The notes beneath the pieces were generated by a model. The model saw only the letters and a program-made list of their open reading frames with translations. It ran no database searches and was not told where the DNA came from. A stretch of DNA of 64,000 bases from NCBI GenBank assembly GCA_012026795.1, contig VEPM01000008.1:1-64000 (forward strand). Reading direction: 5' to 3'. Shown piece after piece: positions 35,617 to 46,000 of this stretch (position 1 is the first letter of the stretch; the number at the start of each line of letters is the position of its first letter). The translations under genes and the position numbers were made by a program. The stretch is from Candidatus Methanoperedens sp. (GTDB taxonomy: Archaea; Halobacteriota; Methanosarcinia; Methanosarcinales; Methanoperedenaceae).

Positions 35617-37884
35617 TCACTTCAGTTTATTATCTACTTCTAAAAAGTCTTTTTGTTCTAATTTTAATTTCTCCGTTAACCAAGATAAGCCTTCATTTAT
35701 ATAAGTCGGAGGATTCAGTTTCTCCGATTTTTCCAAAAAAAGTAAATCCAGAGCAAACTCTGCTTTTTTCACATTATTACCCTTTATTACATCAAACATA
35801 GCAGCACCCAATCCCTCTGCATTTTTATTTTGTTCTATGGCATTTTTAAACTTTTTAATGAGTCCATTCCCGGTTAAATCCCTAAACATTTGAATATTTT
35901 CAAATACTAAAGAATCTTCAAATGTGTAAGAAATAGCCTCTTCTTCATTATCATATATTTTAATCTTTTTAGGGATTTGATATGCGACTCGAGTTATAGA
36001 AGAATTGCTTATTTTTTTATCATCTTTTACTTCTATTAATTCGTCTATATTGTCTAATTTAGGAATCCATTTTTTAAGTGTAGTATTTCCAGTTACGTAT
36101 TCTTTACCTCTTGCTGGATGAACAGAAGAATTATTCTTTTTAGGATCAACAGAATCTATATCTGTAATAATTAAAGAAATGAGCCCCAAATCTTCAATCA
36201 AAGGTTTCAGAAGGTGAGCATGGCTACCTCCAATTTCTAACAAAGAAATATAACTACTTGTAAGTCCTTGAAAATAATTTCGAATAAAATGAGGAACAAG
36301 CATCCGTTCTGCTGATCCTTCTACGAGGATGGCAGCATCAGCAAAGAAGAGATCACAATGAGTTGTCTTTAGATACCGAATTGCAAATCTTATTGCATCA
36401 TCATTTTCTTTTCCGAAAGTTTTTGAAAGATTAACAACTGTTGCTATGGGAACCTCGCCACATTTTTCTGCAGGTTTTCTACGAAAGTAACGCAGACTGG
36501 TAAAATCTATCTCATGAGCTATATGACTTGAATGTGTGCTGACAACTAGCTGAGTAGAGAATTGTTTTCCTTCTTTTAAATATTCATGATTACGAAGTAC
36601 ACTAAAAGCTTTATTAATAAAAACTTGTTGAACCTGTGCATGTAAATGAGCTTCAGGTTCTTCAACCAAAACTAAGTGTAATGGTTCAATAGTATGTATT
36701 CCATCGGATTTAGAATTTGTCTTTCCTATTTTACCTACCCGCATCCATTCATCACGAAACCGAATTAAATTAAAGACTATAGAGATAAGATTTTGATAAC
36801 CTAATCCATTGTATTTTTCTGGAAGACGAAAGGGAAATGGTGATCCAGATTCTTCATTTTTTATAACATCAAATTGAACTGCTGATGCGTGATTTAAACT
36901 ATCAATGGGTTCTAATTTACTAGATAAAGTAATTCGTGGATTGTTAAATCCGGGATACCCTAGTTTTTCAAGCTCGCTCAGTGGAAAACGAAAACTTTCT
37001 CTTAATTTATTATCGAAAGTGGACTGCGCTTCCTCAATCGCCTGTAATGCCTCAACATCTTCAGGGTCGGGTAAATCAGAAGGATTGAGGTGATTCGAAA
37101 AATATTCTCTGAATTGAGCTGTAAGATTCCCCGAAAACTTTTGTGTTCCTCTATTTTCTGGTGTATTTGAATCAGAGAATCCGCGCTGAGCTTTTATTAG
37201 ATCTATCTTGATCAAACCTTTAAAAGGATCTTCATTGAGACTTTGGTTATCAATTGGTATATTTTGAGGGGTAGCGATTCCTTCGTTAGGTTCTTTACAT
37301 TCTTTAGGGTTGAGAATATACGCACGAATAGTGAAGCGAGAAAGTAATTGTTTGTCTAAATAATCCCTCATTGAATGGGGCCAAAGCTTCAGTTTGATTT
37401 TATCCCCTTTACTTTCTTTTGCTTTTTCAGTTGTTTTTTTGGCAGCATTATATGAATTCTTAAAATCGTTATATAATTCTTCTACAGTTTTAGGTTCGAA
37501 TCTTAAACGAACTCCTAGTAAACCGCCTTCCCAATCCAATGTAGGTATCAAGTTACTTACATAATGTACTTCTTTTTCTTCAACCTGTATCCAAACATCT
37601 AAGAATGGCAAATATTGTTCCCATTTTTTTATTGAAATATCTGGCAAATCACCTTTTTTTTCTTCAGTCCAGGATTTGCCTATTTCATTTATTCCAATCC
37701 AATTTGAAATAGTAAAATCTGTTGGAGATAGCTTCTTTTCCTTCAGGAAGATAATCAATGCGTCCATAGCTGATGTCTTACCGCTATTATTTGCTCCAAC
37801 AAAAACGGTTTCTTTTTCAGAAAAATCAATTCGACAAGACTTAAGTTTTCTAAAATTCTGTATTTCTACAAACTTAATTCTCAT
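35617..37884 (-). CDS. gajA: Gabija protein GajA, OLD-family ATPase/TOPRIM nuclease
   Basis: The 755-residue protein has an N-terminal SMC-like ATPase domain with Walker A GANNSGKT (residues 30-37) and LVEEPEAHLHAQVQQ near the signature/Walker B. It continues with a TOPRIM nuclease domain containing FFADAAILVEGSAERML and LIITDIDSVDP. GajA nicks phage DNA when released from nucleotide inhibition. The adjacent UvrD-like gene completes the Gabija two-gene system. Confidence 0.94.
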   Translation of the reverse strand: MRIKFVEIQNFRKLKSCRIDFSEKETVFVGANNSGKTSAMDALIIFLKEKKLSPTDFTISNWIGINEIGKSWTEEKKGDLPDISIKKWEQYLPFLDVWIQVEEKEVHYVSNLIPTLDWEGGLLGVRLRFEPKTVEELYNDFKNSYNAAKKTTEKAKESKGDKIKLKLWPHSMRDYLDKQLLSRFTIRAYILNPKECKEPNEGIATPQNIPIDNQSLNEDPFKGLIKIDLIKAQRGFSDSNTPENRGTQKFSGNLTAQFREYFSNHLNPSDLPDPEDVEALQAIEEAQSTFDNKLRESFRFPLSELEKLGYPGFNNPRITLSSKLEPIDSLNHASAVQFDVIKNEESGSPFPFRLPEKYNGLGYQNLISIVFNLIRFRDEWMRVGKIGKTNSKSDGIHTIEPLHLVLVEEPEAHLHAQVQQVFINKAFSVLRNHEYLKEGKQFSTQLVVSTHSSHIAHEIDFTSLRYFRRKPAEKCGEVPIATVVNLSKTFGKENDDAIRFAIRYLKTTHCDLFFADAAILVEGSAERMLVPHFIRNYFQGLTSSYISLLEIGGSHAHLLKPLIEDLGLISLIITDIDSVDPKKNNSSVHPARGKEYVTGNTTLKKWIPKLDNIDELIEVKDDKKISNSSITRVAYQIPKKIKIYDNEEEAISYTFEDSLVFENIQMFRDLTGNGLIKKFKNAIEQNKNAEGLGAAMFDVIKGNNVKKAEFALDLLFLEKSEKLNPPTYINEGLSWLTEKLKLEQKDFLEVDNKLK

Positions 37885-38069
37885 GCTTCACCACCTTTTT
37901 ATCCTCATTCAAAAACTCTTCTTCTCTTGCTTCTGACACAGGCGCCGGGCGATCTTGGGGCGCGAGTTATGCCATATTCTTCCAAATCTCCTAAGTCAGG
38001 AAGCACATTTTAATCAATATATTTCTCAAAATATTCCAAATTATCTTATCTATAACCTCCAAAAATCCC

Positions 38070-38291
38070 CTATAGCTTGTTCTCATCCGCAAACCTGACC
38101 AGCGCCTCGCCCAGCACCCGCACATACTTCGGATTGATATTGAACCTTCCTCTCTTCTGGCCGCTTCTTTCCTTGGCAATCTCACAATATTCCTTTTCTT
38201 CCTCGAATTTATCGCTTTTTTGCATCGAGATAGTCATGAACCAGCCTGAATTCATCTTTATTTCGGTATAGCCTTTATCTTCTTCAGTCAT
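38070..38291 (-). CDS. 73-residue protein of unknown function
   Basis: The protein is small and charged, with a beta-rich middle (GYTEIKMNSGWFMTISM) and a C-terminal helix (KYVRVLGEALVRFADE) preceded by GQKRGRFNINP. The shape loosely recalls PC4-like single-stranded DNA-binding proteins, but that is weak. Its start overlaps the stop of the upstream aconitase-X small subunit gene by four bases, so it is the last gene of this operon. Confidence 0.65.
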   Translation of the reverse strand: MTEEDKGYTEIKMNSGWFMTISMQKSDKFEEEKEYCEIAKERSGQKRGRFNINPKYVRVLGEALVRFADENKL

Positions 38292-38698
38292 AAAATTTCA
38301 ACACTTCCTAATATCGCATCAACTAAAACCTTATCGCCATTTTTTATTAAACTAACAGGATTTTCTTCCAGATTATCAACAAGCGGGATATCCGAGATTA
38401 TTGCACCCACTGCCACGATCGGCTCAGTCCTTATATTTATCATAGCCGTTGGCGCAGCGCCATTCTTTTTGAGCTGGTAAATCGAATAAGAGCCAACAGT
38501 TGAGCCTTTCCCGCCAGGGAATACAAGCACTTTATCCTTGATGCTCGAACCAAAAAGCTCATGCCCCTTCTCCACAACAATACCTGTTTTTACATCAACG
38601 CTTCCCAGGAAAGAAATGGGTTGCGTGCTCACAAGTGCATCGCCCTCTGCTTTCCCCCGCGAGACAATATGCGCTTTGAGTTTTGTGGTCATTGTCAT
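38288..38698 (-). CDS. Aconitase X swivel subunit (DUF126), phosphomevalonate dehydratase small subunit
   Basis: The 136-residue protein matches DUF126: GEALV-like start (SRGKAEGDALVSTQPISFLG), VFPGGKGSTVGSYSIYQL and a closing VDAILGSVEIL. In the archaeal mevalonate pathway it pairs with the DUF521 large subunit to dehydrate phosphomevalonate. The large subunit gene is not in the window, so the enzyme would be assembled from split loci. It overlaps the next gene by four bases. Confidence 0.9.
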   Translation of the reverse strand: MTMTTKLKAHIVSRGKAEGDALVSTQPISFLGSVDVKTGIVVEKGHELFGSSIKDKVLVFPGGKGSTVGSYSIYQLKKNGAAPTAMINIRTEPIVAVGAIISDIPLVDNLEENPVSLIKNGDKVLVDAILGSVEIL

Positions 38699-38708
38699 TA
38701 TATTATTA

Positions 38709-39506
38709 TCAAACTTCCAGCATCCTTATGATCTTTTCATGAAGTTCGCTGTTTTTTGTTCCTGCAATCGATAAACCCGTTACCTGGACATTATTTGTCA
38801 GATTGTTACCTTTAAGGTCTGTAAGAGTTCCACCGGATTCCTTCAATACCAGAGCAGATGCCATGATGTCATAACCGCTTACAAGTCCCCGCGTGTCGAT
38901 AAGCCCGTCAAGTGTCCCGTCTGCAACAAAACACATATCAAGCGCAATACTTCCAAGCGCCCTGACAATTATGGATTTTTCAAACTCGATCAGACCCTCA
39001 GGTACATGAGGGACGCCATAAGAATAAACCGATACGACTGGTTTTAGCCTCGTTCCCCGCTTTTTCCCTCTCATCTGTTTTTCATTTAAAAATGCGCCTT
39101 TTCCTCTTTCTGCACAATATGTATTCCCCTGGATATCGCATATCACTGCCATGCTGATATCATCAAAAGTGGCGATTTCGGTTTTATCGGTATAAGCAAG
39201 GGACGTGCAGAAAAATGGTATTCCGCATGTTGCATTCGTTGAACCGTCAATAGGATCGACAACAAGCATGAAATCAGGATGCTTTCCAACAATGCGGTCG
39301 CCAAGCTCCTCGGAAATTATCCTTGCAGAAAGTCCTCTTGCCAGAAGAGCGGCATCAAGCGCATTTTCAGCAGCCATGTCCATCTTGCGCGTGATATCCT
39401 TTGGGCGCTGCACAAGCATTTCGCCATAATCCTCGTTTTCTTCGATAAATGAGCTAATAACATCACGCATCTCAACGCCGATCTCAACTAAAGTCTCAAC
39501 TTCCAT
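38709..39506 (-). CDS. Inositol monophosphatase / fructose-1,6-bisphosphatase family enzyme
   Basis: The 265-residue protein has the IMPase metal motifs EELG, VVDPIDGSTNATCGIPF and a late SGYDIMASALVLKESGG. Archaeal members act on inositol-1-phosphate, fructose-1,6-bisphosphate and sometimes PAP. Next to an APS-kinase-like gene, a PAP-phosphatase role is thinkable but unproven. It overlaps that gene by 11 bases. Confidence 0.9.
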   Translation of the reverse strand: MEVETLVEIGVEMRDVISSFIEENEDYGEMLVQRPKDITRKMDMAAENALDAALLARGLSARIISEELGDRIVGKHPDFMLVVDPIDGSTNATCGIPFFCTSLAYTDKTEIATFDDISMAVICDIQGNTYCAERGKGAFLNEKQMRGKKRGTRLKPVVSVYSYGVPHVPEGLIEFEKSIIVRALGSIALDMCFVADGTLDGLIDTRGLVSGYDIMASALVLKESGGTLTDLKGNNLTNNVQVTGLSIAGTKNSELHEKIIRMLEV

Positions 39507-40050
39507 TTAACATGTCCCCGAAATAGTTAATAATAGCATCAGCTGCGATATTTGCACTGGTATCCGGCCTTGTTTTATCGCTATCGATTATGATAATCGG
39601 ATCAATGGGTTCCTCATAAGCAACGTTTACACCGGGAACATTGGCACCAACCTTTGCTGATTTTTCATAAATCCCTCTTGGTGAAAAAATAGCTTTCCTG
39701 TGGGCTTCACGTTCCATGCATACTTCAAGAGGGCAGCGGATATATATTTCACCGAATTGCGGGATCAGGTTTCGTGCCGCATCACGATATTTCCTTTTGT
39801 TCGCTGTCGCATCGATAAAAACATTCATATCGCACTCTGTCACGAGTTTTGCCATATAGGCAAGGGACGCATATACGATATCCCGCTCCTCATCCGTATA
39901 TTTCGGGTCCGGGGTAAGAACTTTTCTAATCTCATCTAACTGGAGAATCTTTACATCAATGCCTTCGTTTATAAGAATAGCAGCGGTCCTGGAGGCGATC
40001 ACTGTTTTACCGCTTCCCGGAAGACCCGTAAACCATACTGCAAAAGCCAT
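39496..40050 (-). CDS. Adenylyl-sulfate kinase-like protein (CysC family)
   Basis: The 184-residue protein has Walker A GLPGSGKT (residues 9-16), LDEIRKVLTPDPKYTDEERD, IDATANKRKYRD and the CysC-like REAHRKAIFSPRGIYEKS lid. APS kinase makes PAPS, but close relatives phosphorylate sugars or nucleosides. With no sulfate-activation genes near, the exact substrate is open. Confidence 0.82.
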   Translation of the reverse strand: MAFAVWFTGLPGSGKTVIASRTAAILINEGIDVKILQLDEIRKVLTPDPKYTDEERDIVYASLAYMAKLVTECDMNVFIDATANKRKYRDAARNLIPQFGEIYIRCPLEVCMEREAHRKAIFSPRGIYEKSAKVGANVPGVNVAYEEPIDPIIIIDSDKTRPDTSANIAADAIINYFGDMLNGS

Positions 40051-40058
40051 TTTAATCC

Positions 40059-41162
40059 CTATAAATAAGAATTCACATTCTTATAATCAAACTCTTCGCT
40101 ATCAAGGATATTATTTATAAAATTAAATATCTTTGTCCTCACAGCCGGATCAAGATTGGGATACCATACAGGGCTTGCAACCACAACCGACCTGAAAACA
40201 TAAAACGGCTGGATGACTTTCAATAACTCCATATCGCCTGTTTTTTCAAGGTAATTATCAAAGAACATCTCAAACATTTCCTTAAATGGCCCTTTAAGTT
40301 CCCCGTATTTCTGGAGAGAATAGAACAGGTAGTTCATTGTTATTGAGGAAACATCATCTGCCGCCTCGCCCCATTCACCCCGGCTCCTGTCAAGCACCGT
40401 GAAATCCGTACCTTGGCGAAACATTATGTTCCAGGGATGGAAATCGCCATGCGTCATGCACAAACGCTGTGTATTACCTTTAATTTTATAGCGCCAGTCC
40501 ACGCATTTCCTCTCAATAGCACAGAGGTCATCCTGGCTCACAAAATCAAGATTATCAGGATAGCTGTCCAGCAATCCCATAATGCATTCGCCATGCCCCA
40601 CAAGATCCCTGATTTTCCGGAGATACAATTCACGGTCGTCATGTTTATTTGCATGTATCCTGGCAAGATAAGATGACAGCGCAAGTGTCCTGTCCCTGTC
40701 AAGAGATGTGAGTTTTCCGTCCTTTTTTATTCTTTCAAGATCAATAAAATACTCTTTCCCTTCTATCTTTTCCATTAAAATAAAATACTCTTCGGCTTTG
40801 CCGGATGAATAAAGCTCCCCGTCATGCGTGAAGTAGCCCACATCAAGCGATTTTACGTGACCTGGCAGGTTGTTGAATACCGAGTTCTGCCATATGAGGA
40901 TCTGTGCCCTGTCGGAAAAATGGTCATGGCCAAAACCTTTCTGGACGCGCATGGAAGAAAGAACTACCGAATGCTCTTTCCCGCCTGCTTCAAATTCGAT
41001 CAGGTACGGCTTGCCATACCCGAAACCTTTTATTCCTTCCTCGACCTCAACCGGAATGCCGCCAAGCTCACCGATCTTTGTGACCTTTGAGCTTCCGTAT
41101 AGCCCTTCCAGGTAATTCTCAACCGCTTTGACCTGCAACTGCATCATGTTCCCATAGTCCAT
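40059..41162 (-). CDS. APH-family small-molecule kinase
   Basis: The 367-residue protein has the aminoglycoside-phosphotransferase-like catalytic loop [13 protein letters not shown] and the metal motif [19 protein letters not shown], where the Asp precedes RSRGEWG. The N-lobe holds a lysine-containing beta sheet. These kinases often act on sugars, choline or thio-ribose rather than antibiotics. It overlaps the upstream S-adenosylhomocysteine hydrolase gene by 19 bases, so a substrate linked to nucleoside or ribose metabolism is worth considering. Confidence 0.82.
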   Translation of the reverse strand: MDYGNMMQLQVKAVENYLEGLYGSSKVTKIGELGGIPVEVEEGIKGFGYGKPYLIEFEAGGKEHSVVLSSMRVQKGFGHDHFSDRAQILIWQNSVFNNLPGHVKSLDVGYFTHDGELYSSGKAEEYFILMEKIEGKEYFIDLERIKKDGKLTSLDRDRTLALSSYLARIHANKHDDRELYLRKIRDLVGHGECIMGLLDSYPDNLDFVSQDDLCAIERKCVDWRYKIKGNTQRLCMTHGDFHPWNIMFRQGTDFTVLDRSRGEWGEAADDVSSITMNYLFYSLQKYGELKGPFKEMFEMFFDNYLEKTGDMELLKVIQPFYVFRSVVVASPVWYPNLDPAVRTKIFNFINNILDSEEFDYKNVNSYL

Positions 41163-42400
41163 GAATGGAGATATTTATCCTGCTCTTCTGTCAGTGTTTC
41201 TATTTCAATACCCATTGAATCAAGCTTTAATTTTGCAACCATGCTGTCAACTTCAGGAGGAACCTTATAAACCTGGTTCTCAAGTGTATCTCCTTTCTCC
41301 GAAATCAATTTTACAGCAAGAGCCTGGTTCGCAAAGCTCATATCCATGACTTCAGGAGGATGCCCGAACGCGCTTGCAAGGTTCACAAGCCTTCCTTCTG
41401 CAAGGATATAGATCCTTCGTCCGTCTTTCATTGCATATTCCTGGACATCATTCTTTATCTGGCTGACGTTCTTTGCCAGTCTGGCAAGGTCAGGGATATC
41501 TATTTCAACATTGAAATGGCCTGAATTGCATACGACTGCCTGGTCTTTCATGACCTGGAAATGCTCTTTTCGAAGCACCGAGATATCTCCTGTGACAGTA
41601 ATGAACAGATCCCCGATTTTTGCCGCTTCCTTCATCGGCATGACCCTGTAGCCATCCATAACAGCTTCGAGGGCTTTTCTTGGCTCGACTTCCACGACAA
41701 CCACATTGCCGCCAAGCCCGCGCGCCCGTGAGGCAACACCGCGCCCGCACCAGCCATATCCTGCGACAACGATGGTTTTTCCTGCGAACAGGATGTTCGT
41801 GGCATTCATTATCCCGTGTAATGTGCTCTGTCCTGTTCCATAGCGGTTGTCAAACATCATCTTTGTCTCTGCATCATTTACAGCTATGACAGGATATTTA
41901 AGAGCGCCATCAGCCGCCATTGCACGAAGCCTGATAACACCTGTTGTGGTCTCTTCGCATCCGCCTTTTATGTTCTTGATAAGATCCTGGTGTTTGGAAT
42001 GCACAAGCGCAATAGTATCTGCGCCATCATCAAGCGTCACATGCGGCTTGATCTTGAGCGCTTCTTCAAGGCATTCGTAATATTGCTTTTCGTTCATGCC
42101 TTTTATAGCAAAGGTTTTAATTCCTTCCGAGGCAAGCGCAGCCGCCACATCATCCTGTGTGCTGAGAGGATTTGAGGCAGTAAGAGCTATATTTGCGCCT
42201 CCTGCTTTCAGGGTGTAAATAAGATTGGCAGTTTCAACAGTCACATGGAGACATGCCACCACATTAATTCCTTCAAGAGGCTTTTCTTTCTCGAATTGCT
42301 CTTTTATTTTCTGGAGGACGGGCATGTGTCTTCGTGCCCATTCTATTCTCTGTTTACCTTCATCTGCAAGGTTTATGTCTTTTAAAATATAATCTTTCAT
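41144..42400 (-). CDS. ahcY: Adenosylhomocysteinase (S-adenosylhomocysteine hydrolase)
   Basis: The 418-residue protein has the family core [27 protein letters not shown], the NAD-binding loop [20 protein letters not shown] and [12 protein letters not shown]. It splits S-adenosylhomocysteine into adenosine and homocysteine. It is first in an operon with kinase, APS-kinase-like, IMPase and DUF126 genes. Confidence 0.96.
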   Translation of the reverse strand: MKDYILKDINLADEGKQRIEWARRHMPVLQKIKEQFEKEKPLEGINVVACLHVTVETANLIYTLKAGGANIALTASNPLSTQDDVAAALASEGIKTFAIKGMNEKQYYECLEEALKIKPHVTLDDGADTIALVHSKHQDLIKNIKGGCEETTTGVIRLRAMAADGALKYPVIAVNDAETKMMFDNRYGTGQSTLHGIMNATNILFAGKTIVVAGYGWCGRGVASRARGLGGNVVVVEVEPRKALEAVMDGYRVMPMKEAAKIGDLFITVTGDISVLRKEHFQVMKDQAVVCNSGHFNVEIDIPDLARLAKNVSQIKNDVQEYAMKDGRRIYILAEGRLVNLASAFGHPPEVMDMSFANQALAVKLISEKGDTLENQVYKVPPEVDSMVAKLKLDSMGIEIETLTEEQDKYLHSWTMGT

Positions 42401-42511
42401 CGTAATCCCTTTATTTAATTCTTAAAACGGATGTTAAATGCTTTAGATGGATATTAAAGTTGTGGGGTTTTACAGGCATATAAACTAAAGCTGAAAAACA
42501 CTGATCTTCCA

Positions 42512-42976
42512 CTATAACTTATATATTTTCTGTAATTTCTGGTCAAAAAATTCATTATCAGATGTAAAAAGAATACCGTTACACAATCTCATCAGCATGG
42601 CTTCAACAGAATCCAGCATTTCCCAGCAATCATCTGTGATCTCATCTTGATTTATTTGCAGCGTATATACGGCATTTGTTGAGTTAACGAGTCCTGAAAT
42701 CATTTCTTTCTTTTTGCTTTCTTTCGATATATCCAAAACAAATTTTATCTCTTCAATTTCTTTTTTGCTTTCTTTATCATCAGGACGCGTTGAGATAATC
42801 ACCGGTTCCCTTTCTCTGTCATAAACGATTTTAATCTCCCAGTTTAAATCATTTTCTTTTTGTAATGTTATCTGCGGGTTCTGTTCAAAAAAGAATCCAT
42901 CTTTGATGAATCCAATAACCTCTTCTGGAGAAACAGGAGTGCTTTTCTGGCAAAATACCCTTAAATAATATTTCAT
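42512..42976 (-). CDS. Protein of unknown function, possible immunity protein
   Basis: The 154-residue acidic-basic protein (MKYYLRVFCQKSTPVSPEEV start, an alternating beta-rich first half, and a helical end DSVEAMLMRLCNGILF) is not one I recognise. It lies 37 bases behind the 1064-residue cargo protein and is the last gene of the eCIS operon. Its size, cytosolic character and position fit an immunity protein against that toxin, but this is inference from context only. Confidence 0.6.
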   Translation of the reverse strand: MKYYLRVFCQKSTPVSPEEVIGFIKDGFFFEQNPQITLQKENDLNWEIKIVYDREREPVIISTRPDDKESKKEIEEIKFVLDISKESKKKEMISGLVNSTNAVYTLQINQDEITDDCWEMLDSVEAMLMRLCNGILFTSDNEFFDQKLQKIYKL

Positions 42977-43013
42977 TTCTTTCCACTTTTAAAGTTTACA
43001 CTTAAATTATTTT

Positions 43014-46000
43014 CTATTCTTTTCCCGGCTCAAATGTCCTTGATGTCGGATTTTCCGGTGTGCTTCCTTTCTGATAGGTTACGCGTTTTGACACATCAGT
43101 CTTGTCCACAAAAGTAACCGTATCTTTTGGTCCCATAGCTTTGATCTCATCTGCTATTTTTACCCGTTCTCTCGCTTCCGGGATTCCACTATCCAGCATT
43201 TTACCTACCTCGAAATATCCCTTTCCTCCAAGTGAATTTGGTCTGGTGTCAACACCATCGGGATATCTTCCTCCAAGTTCGACATTTTCGACTATTCTTA
43301 TACCTTCTGCCGCCAGTTCTTTTTTAGCTGCCACCTGTTCCGGACCGCCCGGTCTTCCGGGTCTTCCTCCTTCTGCTGTCGGATCAAAGTACCTTTGCAT
43401 CCATTCATCCGGAGGAAGGATATCCTTCTTTGCAGCTCCTTCCTTGAATTTTTCATAAACATACCTCTGGTATCTCCATTCGGCGGCATCAGGGGCAGTA
43501 ATAGGGGGCTTATCTCCTCTGGGCGGAGTCGGCGGCCATTTTACTTCTCCTGGTGCGCGTACTCCTCCTTCCTTCGCAAGCTTAATGTCTGCAAGTTCCT
43601 GTTCCAGTTGCCTGATCTGTGCATCTCTTACCGATTTCTGCTCAGGAGGCAAATCTGAATAGCCTTCTTCAAGAGCTTTAATACGATCATTGAATTTTGG
43701 ATTTTCTTTTATTTGTGCCTCATATTTCAATCGGATTTCCTCGCACGGTGACGCACAAATCCATATCTTGCCTTTTTCCGTAACTTTTATTGACCTTTGC
43801 CCGTCTCTTGATGCAATCTCTCCTTCAAGCTTGGGGGTCTCTCCTGCTTTGGATGCCTTACCTTCTTCAGGCGCAGCCTTTCCTTCGCTTTTGGGTAAGC
43901 CTTTCCCTTCCGCAGGTGCCGTTTCAACACGGAAGACTTTGCCTTTTACAAAACTATAGATGCCTTTTATTACATTAGCAATAAAATGGAGAATAAGCAT
44001 AACCACAATAATTACTGCTGTCATTGCCAGGGCAATAAAACTGTCTGCGATACGATTGTAAGCCTCTTCTTTCTGGGCTTTTGTCGTGACTCCTGTTTTC
44101 AGAAGTAATAATTTATGTCCGACATTTATAAGTTCAGCCTGTACAAACGAACCCAACAAACTATAACCAACAGCGGCAGCGATTCCTTTAACCAGCGGAT
44201 GAGGAATGAATGAGGCTACGATCAGAGGTAACATCAGTGATCGCATCAGGATACTAACTACTGTATTATAAATGAGAATCGGGATATCCAGCAATTGCAA
44301 AAAACTCGTCCACAGTTCTTCAAGAGAACCTGCGCTTAAAGGCCCGGTTACTATTTTCCAGATGTCTTTAAACAGTTGGATAACATCCTTGGCATTTCCG
44401 ACAATTGGCAAAAACATATCCCACAGCAAGCCTGTCACAACAGACCAGGGATTGGATTTGAACTCATTCCATTTCTTGCCCATCATCTCCAGTACACCGC
44501 TGCCGATTTCACTCCAGCCTGCTGAATTTTTTACTTCGGCAGCATTGCCTGTATCCTGTTGTCTCTGGATTGTCCCGGTTATGGCTGTTGTGGCCCCGGT
44601 TTTTTTACTGTTCCCGAAATATTTACTGACTATCCCGGAGAACCTTCCTTCCACACCTTCAAGTGCCTCTACGCCTTTAGCTGCAAGTATGCCGAGGTAT
44701 TTTTTTGGATTTGCAAATAGATCCTTAAGAAATAATACAAGTTCCCCGAATTGCCTGATTCCCTCAATTATAGTATTTATCCCAAAGGATAGAACACGAA
44801 GGACGAATTTGGAGATTGTATCAAGGGCGCTGTCAATCCAGGTTTTAATCTTATTAAATATTGTTTCCCATCCGTCATTAATGGTCTTCCACAGGCTTTT
44901 GACCTTATCAATCAGGGCATATGCAATTTTCTGCAAAGCATCGGGCAGCTTTTTAAATAAGAAATTTTGAGTACGGGCATAGACCCTGTCCAATAATGAG
45001 GTAGCAAACCCGCTTATCCCTTCCCAGATACTATTGACCTGATCAAGCAAATTATCAGTCAATACCTTAAAACCTTTCCAGATCCCGGCAACAATTCCCG
45101 TAAACTTTTTCCAGGCCGCAGCCAGTGATTCTGCATCAAAGCTCATTATAGCATTTTCTATAAAGCTTAGCGGGCTTTGGACAAAACCAATGATATCATT
45201 GAAAGAATTTTTTAATGACTCAAATCCTGATAATGCAAATTCCTTAATAGAATTCCACTTCTCATTCAACCAGTCTATTCCTGAAGAAATCAGCGCTTTG
45301 ATCTCATCAACAATCCATTCAAAACCTTCAACTGCTGTATCTATAGCAATATTTGCCGCATTTTTGACTCCCTCAATACTCGGGTCAAACTGGTAATCTG
45401 TAAAAGGAATGTCGAAATTATACCAGGCGGCCTGGACATCCGGTACACCGGTTAAATATCCGCCTTCCACCCCTGCAGTCTGTTTTTTGGTACGAAGGGC
45501 GCTCCCCTGTTGCACCGTATGCGTCAACTCATGCGCCAGCAAACGCTTACCTGAAATCGACGCAGGATCATACTTCCCTTCATTGAAATAAATATCCGAA
45601 CCATGTGTAAATGCCTGGGCACCCAGTTCCTTATTCATTTCTGCGGCATCGGTTCCTGTATGGATATTCACATTACTGAAATCCGCCCCAATGGCAGATT
45701 CGAATGAAGAGCGCGTATCCTCAGGTAAGGTTCTTCCGCCTCCTTTTGAGCTATTTAACTTCTGTTGCAGATCAGAGTTTGCCTGGACTCCAGGGGTCGT
45801 GCCGGAAGCTTCTTTTTTCAGGAGTTTTTCATCTTCCTCTTCCTTTGCGGTCTTTGTTCCTTTGTTACACCCCGGACACTTGCGCTGGATGGGATGGCCA
45901 TGACCTGAAACCTCTGTCCCTCTTGACCCCTGCACTTGCATATGGGGCATCCTCATGACCCGCTCTGCCACCCTGTCAGCCTCCTGCTCATAGATATCCC

